From the NCBI GenBank assembly GCA_023213315.1, contig JAKCPI010004372.1, positions 1 through 64,000 on the forward strand: a DNA stretch of 64,000 nucleotides. The letters run 5' to 3'. Positions within the stretch are counted from its first letter, which is position 1. The number at the start of each line of letters is the position of its first letter. Source of the stretch: Euborellia annulipes. Its lineage: Eukaryota > Arthropoda > Insecta > Dermaptera > Anisolabididae. This document shows, piece after piece, positions 43,655 through 55,205 of this stretch. The notes under the pieces were generated by a model. That model was not told the origin of the DNA, searched no databases, and worked only from the letters and a program-made list of their open reading frames with translations. A program made the position numbers and the translations under genes.

Positions 43655-44135
43655 TGATGTACTTTTTTAGTTTCTTTCGATTTTATTAAAAACGATTTTA
43701 ATTCTTCTTCTTTCTTCACCTGATTATTCCCGCGGTGCGGGGTCGGCGGAATTTGTCATTCATGGGTTTTTGCGACCGGAAGGAATAGAACAGGCCGGCC
43801 CGTCGTAGTCTGACGTCTGTTGAAAATATAGAAGGGAAGAGACTGACATGCAAAGAACAGAAGTACTGCCAGTCCCAGACTAGGGCAGCTCGTGGTCGCC
43901 ATCCACGTACCCACAAGATGTGGGTCCCTGAGCTCACTAACGATTTTAATTAATATTTATAAATCAATTATTTTTTAGATGCTCTTTAAATTGTATTATG
44001 TCTGTTCTCAAAATTGTTTGAAGGCCACTTTACTCTTGTACTTCATAGGAAAAATAGGAGTAATAGTTGCCATGTAAACAAAATTTATTTATTAAATTTT
44101 ACATCTTTAATTCTAATGTATTGTCAGAAACTAAA
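43655..44135 (-). mobile_element. Family A arm, reversed, with nested SINE3
   Basis: GTACTTTTTTAGTTTCTTTC, then after SINE3 AACGATTTTAATTAATATTT, AATCAATTATTTTTTAGATG, TACTTCATAGGAAAAATAGG and TTGTCAGAAACTAAAAACAG. Confidence 0.75.
43704..43938 (-). mobile_element. SINE3 copy, reversed, nested in family A
   Basis: ACGTACCCACAAGATGTGGG, GCAGCTCGTGGTCGCCATCC and GGCCGGCCCGTCG. Duplication AACGATTTTAATT flanks it at 43691-43703 and 43939-43951. Confidence 0.85.
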
Positions 44136-44165
44136 AACAGTAAATGGCCATAGAGTGAATTGGCA

Positions 44166-44468
44166 GAAGACGTCACGTAACAAAAAGCAGCAGTAACAAA
44201 AATGCGTTACAGAGCCCGAGCGCTGGCGGAGAAAGGCGAGGCTAGCCGAAGCCTTGGCGAGGCCACGCCTACCCCCCCCCCACAAGCTCTAGAGATATCT
44301 CTTTCTCTCTATCACTTTCTATATCATTTAAAAAAGAAAAGAATTACTTGTTTAAAAAATAAATTATTTTCTTTTTTAAATAATATTCTTTTAAAATTAT
44401 ATACGGAGGTAAAAAAAGGCGTGAGGAACTTTGTTCCTGGCGGGGTTCCCAAGGCCCCACACGTTTTT
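44166..44468 (-). repeat. Repeat K, copy 3, reversed
   Basis: GTCACGTAACAAAAAGCAGC, AGCCGAAGCCTTGGCGAGGC, then GGAACTTTGTTCCTGGCGGG and GGCCCCACACGTTT. Confidence 0.75.
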
Positions 44469-44655
44469 TTATTGTAGATTTAAAATATTACCTTTTGACA
44501 GGGCTGGGCACTATTTCAAATACTGAATTGAAATTTGTTTTTGTATTTCACATACGAACTTTTTTTTGTTATTTTGTACTTCAAATTCTTAGATCAGACT
44601 ATTATGTCCGGTTAAATATTTTAACTTTTTTTTTATTATTTTAATAAATAGTTAA

Positions 44656-44748
44656 GTAGTGAGGATATCCAGGCAGCAAAAAACAAGCCTGGATATCCTC
44701 ACTACTCAATATATATTCAGCCACTCCTCCTGGAATTAACCATTACTC
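44656..44748. mobile_element. 93-bp insert with perfect 19-bp-stem hairpin and 13-bp duplication
   Basis: GTAGTGAGGATATCCAGGC and its exact complement are separated by 12 bases (44656-44705). The whole 93-bp segment is flanked by AATAAATAGTTAA on both sides (44643-44655, 44749-44761). The duplication suggests insertion by retroposition or an unknown integrase. Only one copy is in the window. Confidence 0.7.
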
Positions 44749-44864
44749 AATAAATAGTTAATTATAATAATGTCATATGCATCTCTAAATAGAGTGAAAT
44801 GGTTTACTGGCGACAGGCTACTTATAAAAATTTCTGGCTTTGTATCGGAAACTAAATATAAAAA

Positions 44865-44913
44865 AATCTGATGTAGCAGCATTTATGTGCTGAGTGCTTA
44901 GTCACGCCAGATT
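44865..44913. repeat. Family A end hairpin, solo and decayed
   Basis: AAAAATCTGATGTAGCAGCA and GTCACGCCAGATTTTTTT form a shortened version of the family A cap. Confidence 0.55.
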
Positions 44914-45419
44914 TTTTTTCTTTAGGTAAACAGACTCAGATAATCAAATCTTTTATACCCCACTTATCCATTTTTTTTTACTATTAAATGGTTTCTTCAA
45001 TTAGCATACTTAAAAAAAAAAAACGATGGGTAATTCGTTCGTTCGCCTCTAATGGCGTAACCGAAATAGTAAAACCAATATATAAAACCTCATTTAAAGA
45101 TTGGATTTAGGTAAATTAGACATTAAACTAGAGCATTTAAATCGTGGTTTTAAAACAAAAACTTTTTTCTTTTTCCTTTTTAATATGGCGTCGAATCTAC
45201 AGTATTTTTTTTTTTTTTTTTGACTATAAAAATTTTATGAATAAAGTTTGAATTCTTTCATATTCTTGTTTGTGTTGAATTTTTATCAACTATTTGATTG
45301 GGGTTTATAAGAAAAAGAAATCAAAATGGCGTTCAAAAAATAAAATAATAAATTTATTATCGACCCGCTTAGAGGGATTGACAAGTCCTCGTTGACTAGG
45401 TCCAAACAATATATACCGA

Positions 45420-45467
45420 AAGTAAGAGAAAGTTCTGTGCTGTGCGACCAGTCACACCAGGTTTTTT
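45420..45467. repeat. Half of a family A end module
   Basis: AGTAAGAGAAAGTTCTGTGC, then GTGCGACCAGTCACACCAGG and TTTTTTG. Confidence 0.6.
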
Positions 45468-46364
45468 GTTGAATTCTGATCAATTAAATTAAAAGCAAGA
45501 GGAAATTAATAGCTTCAGAGCATTACTTGTCCAGGACTATCCAAAATAAATCCTTTTATTGTTTAATAAGATGGAATACTTTTTCAACTATACAAAGAAA
45601 TTTGATTGGCATATCAATTTTAGTGGCATTATTAAATTTTATTCATGAATCTAATTGAATATCTTGAGTTGGTATAAAGAGACGATTGAATGGAATTGTA
45701 GAACTGGAGTTGGTTGGTTAGTTAGTTGCTTGCATTAGTTTCCATGTTTATTCTATCATCAATGGCCTTGCCCAGACCGAAAATGCCATTTGCCATTCCT
45801 TCCCTTTCTGATTTAAATTCCGGTCAAGTGAAGGAATTTTAATCATTTTATGTGATGAGAAAGAGAGCGAGGACAATTTCTCTCTCACTCTCTCTATTAT
45901 TGGCTTTTGTATCTCTTGGGATATTTCAAAAAGAAAATTGGAATAAGAAGAGAGAGTAAAAGAAGTCACGGGGAGGAAAAAAAAGACGATTTAAATTTAA
46001 ATTTTTTAACTTATAAAATTAGATTTTTTTCTGTTATAATATTTCACATGAAAATGTACTAGAATAAATAAAATTAAACTGTGGTCTCATAGCTTTTTTA
46101 ATAACCCTAGTAAGAGGCTAGAATTATAATTGAGTGGTCCCCCACTCCATTAATAATAGAGTAGCGCAACCAGGAAGGAGGGAAGGCCAACCCCTTTGGT
46201 TAGAGAATGGCGGAGTTTGGCTAAATTTAAACTGCTAATCATTCGCTCTAGTTGGAACATTAAAAGAAAATTAATAAAAAACACTAAGTGATATGTTTTA
46301 TTTCGACAGTGTGGAATCTTCAGAAGTAAAACAAATATTAAGTAATTTGATCACAACAGGTTTT
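45468..46364. other. Unassigned AT-rich DNA
   Basis: No gene or clear element recognised. Confidence 0.4.
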
Positions 46365-46935
46365 CAGAAAATAAAAAAAAAATTACACTAGTAAAGGACC
46401 AGTACTATTTTAGCCGATTTTATTCAAAATTATCGAGACGACTACAAAATGGATTCTTAGCCTAAGTATAAAATTTGAATATCGAGTTTTGTCGTTTTTT
46501 TGTAATTCCTTTAACCTACATTTTTTGATATTTCACTTGAAATTTATTAAATTTATTGTGAAAAAATTCTAAATTCTACGAAGATCGATTCCTGTTAAAA
46601 TCTCTAAATATTGTATTTACTTAAATTTCTATGAAAGAGATTTTATTGCTTTTAAATGCCTGTTTTATTGCTTTTCTTAAAATTGCCATTAAAATAAAGG
46701 ATTTCCTTATTAGCTTGAATTTGAGTTTTTTTCACAATAAATTTAATCAATTTCAAGTGAAATATCAAAAAATCTAGGTTAAGAGAATTACCCTAAAACG
46801 AACAATCTCTCGGTACTCAAATTGTATATTTAAGCTAATTATCCATGTCGCATGCATCTTGAATAATTTCAATAAAATCGGCTAAAGATTCCTAGTACTT
46901 TACTAATGTAATTTTTTAGTTTTTTCTCAAAATAT
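46365..46935. mobile_element. Fold-back element Q, distant relative of family A
   Basis: Arms of about 195 bases (46372-46566, 46727-46930) are inverted with many differences: TTTTAGCCGATTTTATTC and the right AATAAAATCGGCTAAAG; GATATTTCACTTGAAATT and the right TTTCAAGTGAAATATC. The GCCGATTTT and AGTAC words recall the middle of family A, so Q may be an older branch. Confidence 0.75.
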
Positions 46936-47590
46936 ACTCTAGTAAATTTAGACACATTTTAGCTAGTGTTTTATTAATTACCTTAGAAATTTCCCTGCTT
47001 TTCATTTTTAAAAAATTAGCATTCTGATTTTTATTTATGATAAATCATAATTCATAAATGTTAAATTTTTTTATTTTATTGTTTGTGAAGTGTTCTTTTC
47101 TTTCCGAAAAGTAGTCAACCCAAATGATCAACTCTCAACTGGACCATTTATTACTCCAGTTCTCTTCTAGCGGCATACATACCGAAAAAGGCTTTAAAAA
47201 ATATTATTTTATTTAATTAATTAAATAAATATTTTTCTAAATAGCCTATTATCAAAATTTTTAATCAAGAATTAAATCGTTACATCCTTCCTTTTGTCTC
47301 AAGGCAGGTTTATTCAAATATTTAATTAACTAAAGAAGAAGAAGAAAAAGTTCTTTATTTTTCTTGCAATATCAATTAAAATAAAAGAATACGAGACTGA
47401 GGAAGAGTTTAAAATGAACTCTAATGACGAGGTATTTTAAGCAGCTTTTTTTTATAATTGTGCAGTAATTTATTCTTGTCAAGTAAATATTAAAATAATT
47501 TAATTTAATGTCTTCATTTAATTTTTATTAAAATTGATGGACAGACGTTCACAGTCCAAAATAAGCTTTCTGATCGATTTAACGCCAAAA
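46936..47590. other. Unassigned AT-rich DNA
   Basis: No gene or element recognised. Confidence 0.4.
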
Positions 47591-47597
47591 TCTTTTT

Positions 47598-47706
47598 TTA
47601 TTATTTGGTATCCAAATGGCTTAAATAAAATCATCAGATCCCAACCCGCGACCCTTGGAATACAATGTCATCACACTAACCGCTACACCAAGCCCGAGGG
47701 CCAGCT
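47598..47706 (-). mobile_element. SINE1 fragment, reversed
   Basis: TATTTGGTATCCAAATGGC, TTAAATAAAATCATC, then a tRNA-like head in reverse: ACCCGCGACCCTTGGAAT, CTAACCGCTACACCAAGCCC. The 3' tail is lost. Confidence 0.75.
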
Positions 47707-47825
47707 CTTACTTCCCCTTAAGGCGGTATTTTGATATCAATACCAAAGTCTCTCTTTAATTTTGTTTTCTATATTCATAGAATATTCTATATCATAGAAG
47801 AAGAGTATCTTCACTATCTCTCTTC

Positions 47826-48096
47826 TACAGGTATTACCATGGTCAATGCTCTGCTGAATTAAAATCAATGGTATCCCACCCAATGCAACATATTCACGGA
47901 ACACAAGAGAGGCATCTTCCCAGCATCCCTATGCTGTTCAGATCACGACTAACAGAACAAAACAATTTCATTCTTCCTTTGTCCCCATGACCTCCCGTGA
48001 TTGGAACAAGCTCCCTGCGTCTATCTTCCCCAAAACCTACAATCTTCAGACTTTCAAGTCTAACCTCAACAGGCATCTTCTCAGTTCCCGCAGTTG
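47826..48096 (+). pseudogene. LINE reverse transcriptase C-terminal remnant (CR1/L2-like)
   Basis: The first part reads YYHGQCSAELKSMVSHP. After a one-base shift it continues NATYSRNTREASS, TKQFHSSFVPMTSRDWNKLP and ASIFPKTYNLQTFKSNLNRH, ending at a stop. The S.F.P...RDWN.LP..I motif marks the extreme C-terminus of CR1/L2-type LINE polyproteins. The 5' part of the element is missing, as usual for truncated insertions. A second, shorter copy lies at 52790. Confidence 0.8.
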
Positions 48097-48220
48097 AGTT
48101 TCCCCTTTATGCTTCTCCTTTTGTTTTTATTTTCTTCCTGGCTGCATGTGACTATTGGTCATTATAGGTCTTCGGACCTTATGCACCCATTCACAAAAAA
48201 AAAAAAAAAAAAAAAATTTA
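48097..48220 (+). mobile_element. LINE 3' UTR and A-rich tail
   Basis: TTCTTCCTGGCTGCATGTGA, GGTCATTATAGGTCTTCGGA and CCTTATGCACCCA are shared with 52900-52985; a run of about 22 A ends it. Confidence 0.8.
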
Positions 48221-48732
48221 TAAATATATTACCTCAATATTTACTTCTTATTGATCTCATCTTATGTCACACTTTTTGGGATAAAAATTCAATTTCTGTG
48301 AAGGCTCAAGCTATTATTATTGATCACTCTTCTTGTTGTGGCTTATCCTCCGTTTTATCGCCTCTTTGATGTCATAAATAATACAATTTTTTTTTTTTCT
48401 CTCTTTCTTTTGTTCTTATATTTAAGACTAGATCTATATATTTGGCACTGTTTCTTAGAGATAAAATAATATTGAGAAATATTATCTTTTAATGGGGAGG
48501 AAATTAATCATAGTCGGATTTGATCTCAAGGATTTCTTATCATTTTTCTAATTAGAAATTTCCTCTTGACTTTCATCTAATGGATTTTTGGATTTTCTTT
48601 TAATCCCGCAAATTCCTCTATTAGTCAATTACAGAGCTTCTTTTTCCTAATGACAGCCCGCTTAAATCCGTGAAAGTTTCAAATGACCACTAATGAAACA
48701 ATAATATATTTCCGTCGATATACCGGTATATG
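48221..48732. other. Unassigned AT-rich DNA
   Basis: No gene or element recognised. Confidence 0.4.
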
Positions 48733-49230
48733 AAATCAAGATGTAAATTTCTTCAACATGAGAAAATATTTATATTTTGTTGCCATGGCAACCATTTCTC
48801 CTATTTTTCCTATTAAATACAAGAGTAAAGTGTGCTTCAAACAATTTTGAGAACAAAATGAGAATATACATTTCAAAGAGCATCTAAAAATTTTATTCAG
48901 CGAATTTGAGAAAATCGATAAAAACTGAAAAAGGACATCTTTAAAGTACTTTTTTTACTTTTTGGCCGATTTTGATTAAAAGCTTATTTTCACGCTCCTG
49001 GGGGGTCTAACTTAAATATAAAATTTCAGCCTCATAGCTCAATTCCTTCATGCTCAAAATTGAACACAGACACATACACAGACAAACCATGTCGCGAAAA
49101 CCACTTTTTTGGATTCAGTGGACCTCAAAACCGTGTATATCCATCGAAATCTCGACATCGAATTTTTCACATGAATCCGAATCTTTCTCTCTCTATATAT
49201 TAACATATATAGAGATAAAAGAAAGTAATA
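48733..49230 (+). mobile_element. Family A arm without terminal hairpin
   Basis: A good full-order copy: GTTGCCATGGCAACC, AAAGTGTGCTTCAAACAATT, GGCCGATTTTGATTAAAAGC, TCATAGCTCAATTCCTTCAT, ACCATGTCGCGAAAACCAC, TCGAAATCTCGACATCG, and the inner end GATAAAAGAAAGTAA. Confidence 0.85.
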
Positions 49231-49339
49231 GAAATGTATGCCCATTAGCAAACTTCATCTAGTTTTTCATCTTGTGGCAGACATTGAAGAGATATCGTTC
49301 TCCATTTCAACATATAGATTTGTCTACTAATCATTTTTG

Positions 49340-49392
49340 AAATAAATAGGGATAGGGTCTAAATGGATTGCCGAAAATGACCTTAAAACAAA
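49340..49392 (+). mobile_element. SINE2 3' fragment
   Basis: GAAATAAATAGGGATAGGG, TCTAAATGGATTGCCGAAAA and TGACCTTAAA. Confidence 0.6.
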
Positions 49393-49440
49393 TAATATTT
49401 ATTTGGAATGAATGAAAAAAAAAATTTTCAATGCTTTTTT

Positions 49441-49823
49441 GCTAATTTTGGGAGTTTCCAGCTGCCACAATTTTGAAGCTATCGACCTCAATTTTTTTTT
49501 TAAATTAAAGCTATTTAAAATATCTACAACTTATAGAAGCCCTTTTTTTGATTTTCGAAAAAATAATTTTTTTTTTAGATTAATCGCATTAAAGAAAAGA
49601 TATTTTTAAAAAATTCGCTCTATATCTTATAGATAATTAAATTAGTAATCATTGTGTTAAAAAATAATTAATTTTTTACCCTTAATTAATTAGCAGGAAT
49701 CTTTAAAATGAAATGAAATAAATCCCTTGTATCCCTATGGGAAAAACTAACGCCATCTCTTGCCGCTTCGAGTAACTCGGTAGTCAATCGTCTTCTAACG
49801 GCTTTTCGAGACGCGCACCTTAA
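49441..49823 (+). mobile_element. piggyBac-like MITE D, copy 4, left end missing
   Basis: Begins directly at GCTAATTTTGGGAGTTTCC; the right end CGAGACGCGCACC and TTAA (49820-49823) are intact. Confidence 0.85.
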
Positions 49824-51146
49824 AAAATTTTAGTGGCCACCTCCTAACGAATAAACGTTATAGCTCACCATTTTTATCAAATTAATTAAGCTTTGTAGAC
49901 AATTTAATTTCATCGTTCTAAAAGAGAATCACTGATCGTTAAATCAGTGTATAACAAATTGTTACTTCAGAAACTAAACACTTTATAAATTAGTCAAAAG
50001 CATTAAACTATAATAATAATAATAATAATAATTTATATACAGTATAAATACTAGAGTAACATGCATATAAATAATCTCTAAGTTAACTTTATCTCATTAA
50101 AGTTTTTATTTTAAACATCCTTTGACCGCTTACTACTCTCTCATTTACATCAAATGAAATCTACACCCCCCATCCCTTAAAAGTGACAAATTAAGAAAAG
50201 TTTTATCAACCGAAATAAGTCTATTTAATTTGCTTCTTCAACCCTTAAAAAAATTCACCCTTTATTTTTATCATGATCTATCAATTTTTTTTTTTTCGCT
50301 AAAATAACTTTTAATATCATTAATATATATATATATAATGTAAAATAACGTCTGTCCAATTTTTTAACGTTTCTTAAGATAAACCGTCTGTCTGTCTATT
50401 AGCCCAACATGGAGAGGGAAAAAAAACGAGTAAGAAGCTAACCTAAGGGCAGGCAAGGGCTTGTCTGTCTATCACAAGGAAAAAATCTTTTTTAACATCT
50501 TTTTTATGGCTCTCTTTTGGACAAAGTTTTTTTTTTTTTTTTCTTAGCTGGGGTGGTTTTTTTTTTAACAAAAGTGGATTTTTTTTAATATATAAACCAA
50601 CACTTGTTCTTTATACATTTTTTATTATCCACTTATCTTTTATTGAGAATAAAGCCCAAAGAAATATGCTTTATAAAAGAATATGATCAAATTAATTAGT
50701 TTGTTTTTATAGCGAAAAGATGGGTCATATCAGGGCTTGATAAAATAAAATGTAAAAAGGAATTAAATCTAAAGGGCGTAAATGAATTTTTTAATGAAAG
50801 ATCAAAAAAAAAAAAAAAATGGAATACAAAGGTTTAATTAGTAAATCCTAATTTCAAATTAAAAATTTTATTAATTTAATTTAACTTAAGGGTTAAAAGG
50901 TTGAGCCCTTGACCACATCATACATTTTATAATTTGAAAATGTTTCAACAAATTGGAGAGTTTTTATTTATACAGCACAAAGAACAAGGGATTCGTTTCC
51001 ACCTCCTTTAATATTATTATTCTGGAGTTAGGACACATTGACATAAAAGAGACATTTTGCGTCTCATTGCCACTTAATTAAAAGACCATAATAGAATATA
51101 TAATAATATCAGAGAAAGAGAAAGGAATATAATAACTTATAATGAT
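49824..51146. other. Unassigned AT-rich DNA
   Basis: An AAT run near 50010-50031 and many homopolymers. No gene recognised. Confidence 0.4.
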
Positions 51147-51154
51147 GAATTAAC

Positions 51155-51328
51155 CATGGGCGTAACAAGGGGGTGCCGGGGGGCCCCTCCCCAGAAGGCT
51201 CGTGCCCCCCCCCCCCCAGAAAGCTCCCTGCCCAAAGAAAAATTGAGAAAATATGGGGCTTTCCAGGCCCCCCGGAGGATAGCTGGTCCCATGGCCCACC
51301 TCAGCCAAATTCTCTAGTTACGCCCATG
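51155..51328. mobile_element. hAT-like MITE, 174 bp, perfect 8-bp duplication
   Basis: Ends CATGGGCGTAACAAG and CTAGTTACGCCCATG are inverted with one mismatch. GAATTAAC flanks both sides exactly (51147-51154, 51329-51336). The GC-rich interior has C and G runs. Confidence 0.9.
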
Positions 51329-51609
51329 GAATTAACACAAAATACCCTCCCCCCTCTCCTCTTCCTGCTGAAAGGTTCCTGTAAAAGTTCACTTTTGAAC
51401 TCACTTGTCAGTTTATTATTATCAACTACCAAAATTATTTGGTTATTTTGAAAAGGCAATATGTGCAATTTAACATTTATGGACATATTGCCTTTTCGAA
51501 ATAAATGATTCAATTGTAGAAAAAAATTAACTTTGTTATTTCACTCCTTTATTGAAAATTTTGTTCCTAAAATGTGAATTTTATTCCCAAACTTCAGAGG
51601 CCATTTTTT

Positions 51610-52015
51610 TTAAGGTGCGCGTCTCGGGGTGCTAATTTTGGGAGATTTCAGCGGCCACATTTTTGAGGCTTTCGACCTCAAATTTTTTTTTTAAATTAAA
51701 GCTATTTAAATTATCTACAGCTTAGAGAAGCCCTTTTTTTGATTTTCAAAAAAATAAATTTTTTTTTTAGATTAATCGCATTAAATAAAAGATATTTTTA
51801 AAAAATTCGCTCTATATCTTATAGATAATTAAATTAGTAATCATTGTGTTAAAAAATAATTAATTTTTTACCCTTAATTAATTAGCTGGAATCTTTTAAA
51901 TGAAATGGAATATATCCCTTGTATCCCTATGGGGAAAACTAATGCTATCTCTTGCCGCCTAAAGTAACTCGGTAGTGAATTGTGCTCTAACGGCTTTTCG
52001 AGACGCGCACCTTAA
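51610..52015 (+). mobile_element. piggyBac-like MITE D, copy 5
   Basis: TTAA on both sides and intact GGTGCGCGTCTCG / CGAGACGCGCACC ends; perfect 13-bp match. Confidence 0.92.
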
Positions 52016-52785
52016 ATCTTCGGAATCTTTGGCCATATAGACTTTAACAATACTCATTTTATAATAGGATATCACAATATTTGTATGATGTAGTCAAAGC
52101 AAAGCTACACACAAACTTAACATACTGTGTGTTTCCCCACATTTTGAAATCCACGGCACCCCAAAAGTGCGTTTGCAATAACATTACACACTAGGGGCAC
52201 TAGGGGCACCCGACCTTTTTTTTCCCTAGCAAAACGAAAATTTTTTCCCACCTTGTGTGAAAATCATTTTACCTTCTTTTTTTGAATTTGATATATTAAT
52301 TTCTATTATAATATAAATTTATTATTAAATGCAAAATGGCACTGTACAATAGTTACATGCACTCCAAAAAAAAACCTTTAATTATTAAGCCGCCGGAATG
52401 TGCATAAATAGGAAATCAAAATCACAAACATTAATTAGGATATTTAAAAAAAAAATTTAATTGAAATGTATTCATTAATTTTCATTAAAAAAAAATCTAT
52501 GTATCATTAAATTGAATAATATAAAATATACAATACGAAAAACACTTTTTGTTCATTGCTGGAGTATGGGCGCTTTAATTAAAAAAAAATCAAGCTGTGG
52601 CTAATTTCGAAATATCACGTAAATAAAAAAAAAAACAGTCTTTTCATACTAGAGAAACATTTACGTCCGAAATTCACAAGGAAATTAATCATAATTTTCA
52701 TTTAGTAGATAATCAGGTCCATTCTCTAAGCAAAAACGTTAACTTTTAACATCAGTAAACAGCGTTAATTCATTTTAACACTTCC
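52016..52785. other. Unassigned AT-rich DNA
   Basis: No gene or element recognised. Confidence 0.4.
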
Positions 52786-52787
52786 TT

Positions 52788-52990
52788 GCCTCAAATTGCT
52801 TCCATCTTCCCCAAAACTTCCCTAAAATCTTCAGACTTTCAAGTCTAATCTCAACAGGCATCTTCTCAGTTCCCGCAGTTGAGTTCCCCTTTTATGCTTC
52901 TCCTTTTGTTTTTATTTTCTTCCTGGCTGCAGGTGACCACTGGTCATTATAGGTCTTCGGACCTTATGCACCCATCCCAAAAAAAAAAAT
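52788..52990 (+). mobile_element. LINE 3' end, second truncated copy
   Basis: CTTCCATCTTCCCCAAAAC, TCAGACTTTCAAGTCTAATC, GGCATCTTCTCAGTTCCCGC and CAGTTGAG match 48020-48100; the 3' UTR words also match, followed by an A run. Confidence 0.8.
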
Positions 52991-53989
52991 TGTTATTCTG
53001 TAAGCAAAAACTCTAAAGCGTTAACATTTAGTCAATAGTGTTAAAATTTAATGTCATGTCTAGGGGGTGCTTTTAATACTTTAATGCCGTATTTATTGCT
53101 TAAAAATGGCGCTTTAACCTAAAAAGTAAGCAACATGATAACGACATTGTTAAAACTTGGTTTAGAGAATATCATTTTTTAACGCTGATTTGTTGATGTT
53201 AGGTTTTTAACGTCTGTTTTTAGAGAATAGACCTGAATGTAATGTGTTGAGTCTAGCCATCAACAACCACTAGTTCCTTAGAGTCATCATTATTTTGCTT
53301 CTTCTTACATCTGTCTCAACCGTAATGCAGCGTTTCGTAACCCCTTTTTTACCCCTGAGTTCTACGGTGTATAAAGAAGTTTCCCTTGAATCAGTTCTTT
53401 TACTTTAAATTAATTTTTATAAAGCTACATTTTTAAAGTAGAAATACGATTCTAATTACTGTATTTTATTTCTATTTTTTTTTTTAACGAAATAAATGAT
53501 ATAATGAAATATATATTAAATTGACTCTGAAAAAGAAGAGAATGGAGAGAGAATAAAACGTGACTAGTAAAGTTAATTAAACTTATATCATTTATATAGA
53601 ACCTTAACTCCTTTCTTTCTCTCTTGTTACTTTTTTTTTTATATAAAAAGTAAAATAAATAGATATGTTTATATAAAAACTTTTTGTATTATAAAAATTT
53701 CATTCCCTTCATAAAAAAAAATAATAGTTTGTCCAGGCAATTTAAATATTTATTATATTAATAAAATAGCAAAAGTTTTGTTTCAATAACACTCAATGGA
53801 TTTAAAGAGTTACGAAACGCTGCATCCCATAATCAGCGATCCTACTGTTAGTAGATCACTTGTGTAGGATCTCTCGGATTTTATTGTGCAATAACGTCAC
53901 CCGGAAACAAAAAAAAGTAAAAAGGCGACTATCAATGCTACTAGTCACAAGACATTTAACCCTCACGTACCAGTTTTTTTTATTTTATT
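52991..53989. other. Unassigned AT-rich DNA
   Basis: GTTACGAAACGCTGCATCCC at about 53810 mirrors AATGCAGCGTTTCGTAACCC at about 53324, suggesting a diverged inverted-repeat element of about 500 bp. Confidence 0.45.
53324..53828. mobile_element. Possible inverted-repeat element near 53.3-53.8 kb
   Basis: The words GCAGCGTTTCGTAAC at the left and GTTACGAAACGCTGC at the right are exact complements (15 bp). The interior is AT-rich. The left flank TAA and right flank lack a convincing duplication. Confidence 0.5.
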
Positions 53990-53996
53990 TTTATTG

Positions 53997-54212
53997 GAAC
54001 GAAGTTCTTTAACGCGGCTTACGCAGGGTGAAATGGGAGAAAATGTAACGTAACAAAAACGCATCCCTAACAAAAATGTGTTCTCAGCGCTCGAGCGACG
54101 GCGGAGGAAGGCGAGATTAGCCGAAGCCTTGGCGAGGCCACGCCCATCTTCTCCTTCTCTTTATTTCCTGAGAAACTTCGTTCCTGCCAGGGGTCCTACG
54201 ACCCCACACGTT
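53997..54212 (-). repeat. Repeat K, copy 4, reversed
   Basis: GGAACGAAGTTCTTTAACGC, GAGAAAATGTAACGTAAC, AGCCGAAGCCTTGGCGAGGC and CGACCCCACACGTTTGC. It is the closest relative of copy 1. Confidence 0.8.
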
Positions 54213-54230
54213 TGCTTTTTTCTCCTTTCG

Positions 54231-54352
54231 GCTATTGAGGCCATTTAAGAGATTGAAAGCATTATATATTTATTGTCATAAATACCGATGCCTACAGGGG
54301 GACGTTCAACACCCTGATTCCTCGAGATCACCCATCCGAGGTTTCGCAACGA
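54231..54352 (+). repeat. Repeat J, copy 2
   Basis: TTTCGGCTATTGAGGCC, TACCGATGCCTACAGG and GAGGTTTCGCAACG match 18093-18225. Confidence 0.55.
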
Positions 54353-54417
54353 AAACCAGTTAATAAATCAATTCTTAGAGAAAATTATTTCAACAATTCA
54401 CCGTTGGCACTAGTTGA

Positions 54418-54705
54418 ATCATTCTTAAATTTAATTAAATTCTCCTGTAATTATAGAAAAATAACACTAGGTTAAGTTTTAAAAGGATTTTATTTTTAGC
54501 TTATGCATATTTCGACGTTAATACGTCATCTTCAGAGCTATGACTCAAACAAAAATGATGTAGATTATGTCTATTACACATGTATTAACAAAAGTTTGTG
54601 TCATAGCTCTGAAGATGATGTATTAACGTTGAAAAAATGAAAAACCTATTGAAACTTAACATAGGGTTGTTTATTTATCTATAATTAGATGAGAATTTAA
54701 TTATA
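54418..54705. mobile_element. Inverted-repeat element H, copy 2, unexpanded
   Basis: AATAACACTAGGTTAAG at the left, CTTAACATAGGGTTGTT at the right. The core has ATTTCGACGTTAATACGTCA and TCTTCAGAGCTATGAC, with the inverse TCATAGCTCTGAAGATGATG on the right side. It shows what copy 1 looked like before its 90-bp expansion. Confidence 0.8.
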
Positions 54706-55204
54706 TCTGTCTAATTTTTTTTTTTTTTCATCGTGAATATGAATTTTGCTTAGAAGTTTCACTTCTGAGATTTGCAGTATGCAGGTAGCCTACTCGTGAT
54801 TTTTTCTTAATTTAAAAAGAAGGCTCTTAAAAGTATTGTTCTGATTTATTTCTTAAAATGTAAATAAAAATTAATTTTTTTTTCCAAACAAATATCAATA
54901 CTATTAACATAGTCGCTAGATCTCTTCATCTTTAGTACTAATGTATAACATGGGGATTATCATAGGTACACATAGGATATTATTATACTGAGATTTGACC
55001 CAAATTAGATGACTTTAATACCCCAAAGGACTGAATGTTGTTATTGTTGATGTTATTGTTGTTATTAATGTTAGTTCCCTTGTTGCACTGTATCGAAATC
55101 CTCCAAGATCGTTTTAACATAAATGCATATCTCTAATTATATGAAATAAGACGAGATAAAATTTTAAGGGGTCATGAAGGTCTTAAAAAGACTCTAGTAC
55201 ACTG
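54706..55204. other. Unassigned AT-rich DNA
   Basis: No gene or element recognised. Confidence 0.4.
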
Positions 55205-55205
55205 T

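Noticed and set aside
47815..47840. Acceptor-donor site TTCTACAG|GTATTA
   Set aside because: The sequence is part of the LINE reverse transcriptase frame (RYYHGQC), so the pyrimidine tract is probably coincidental.
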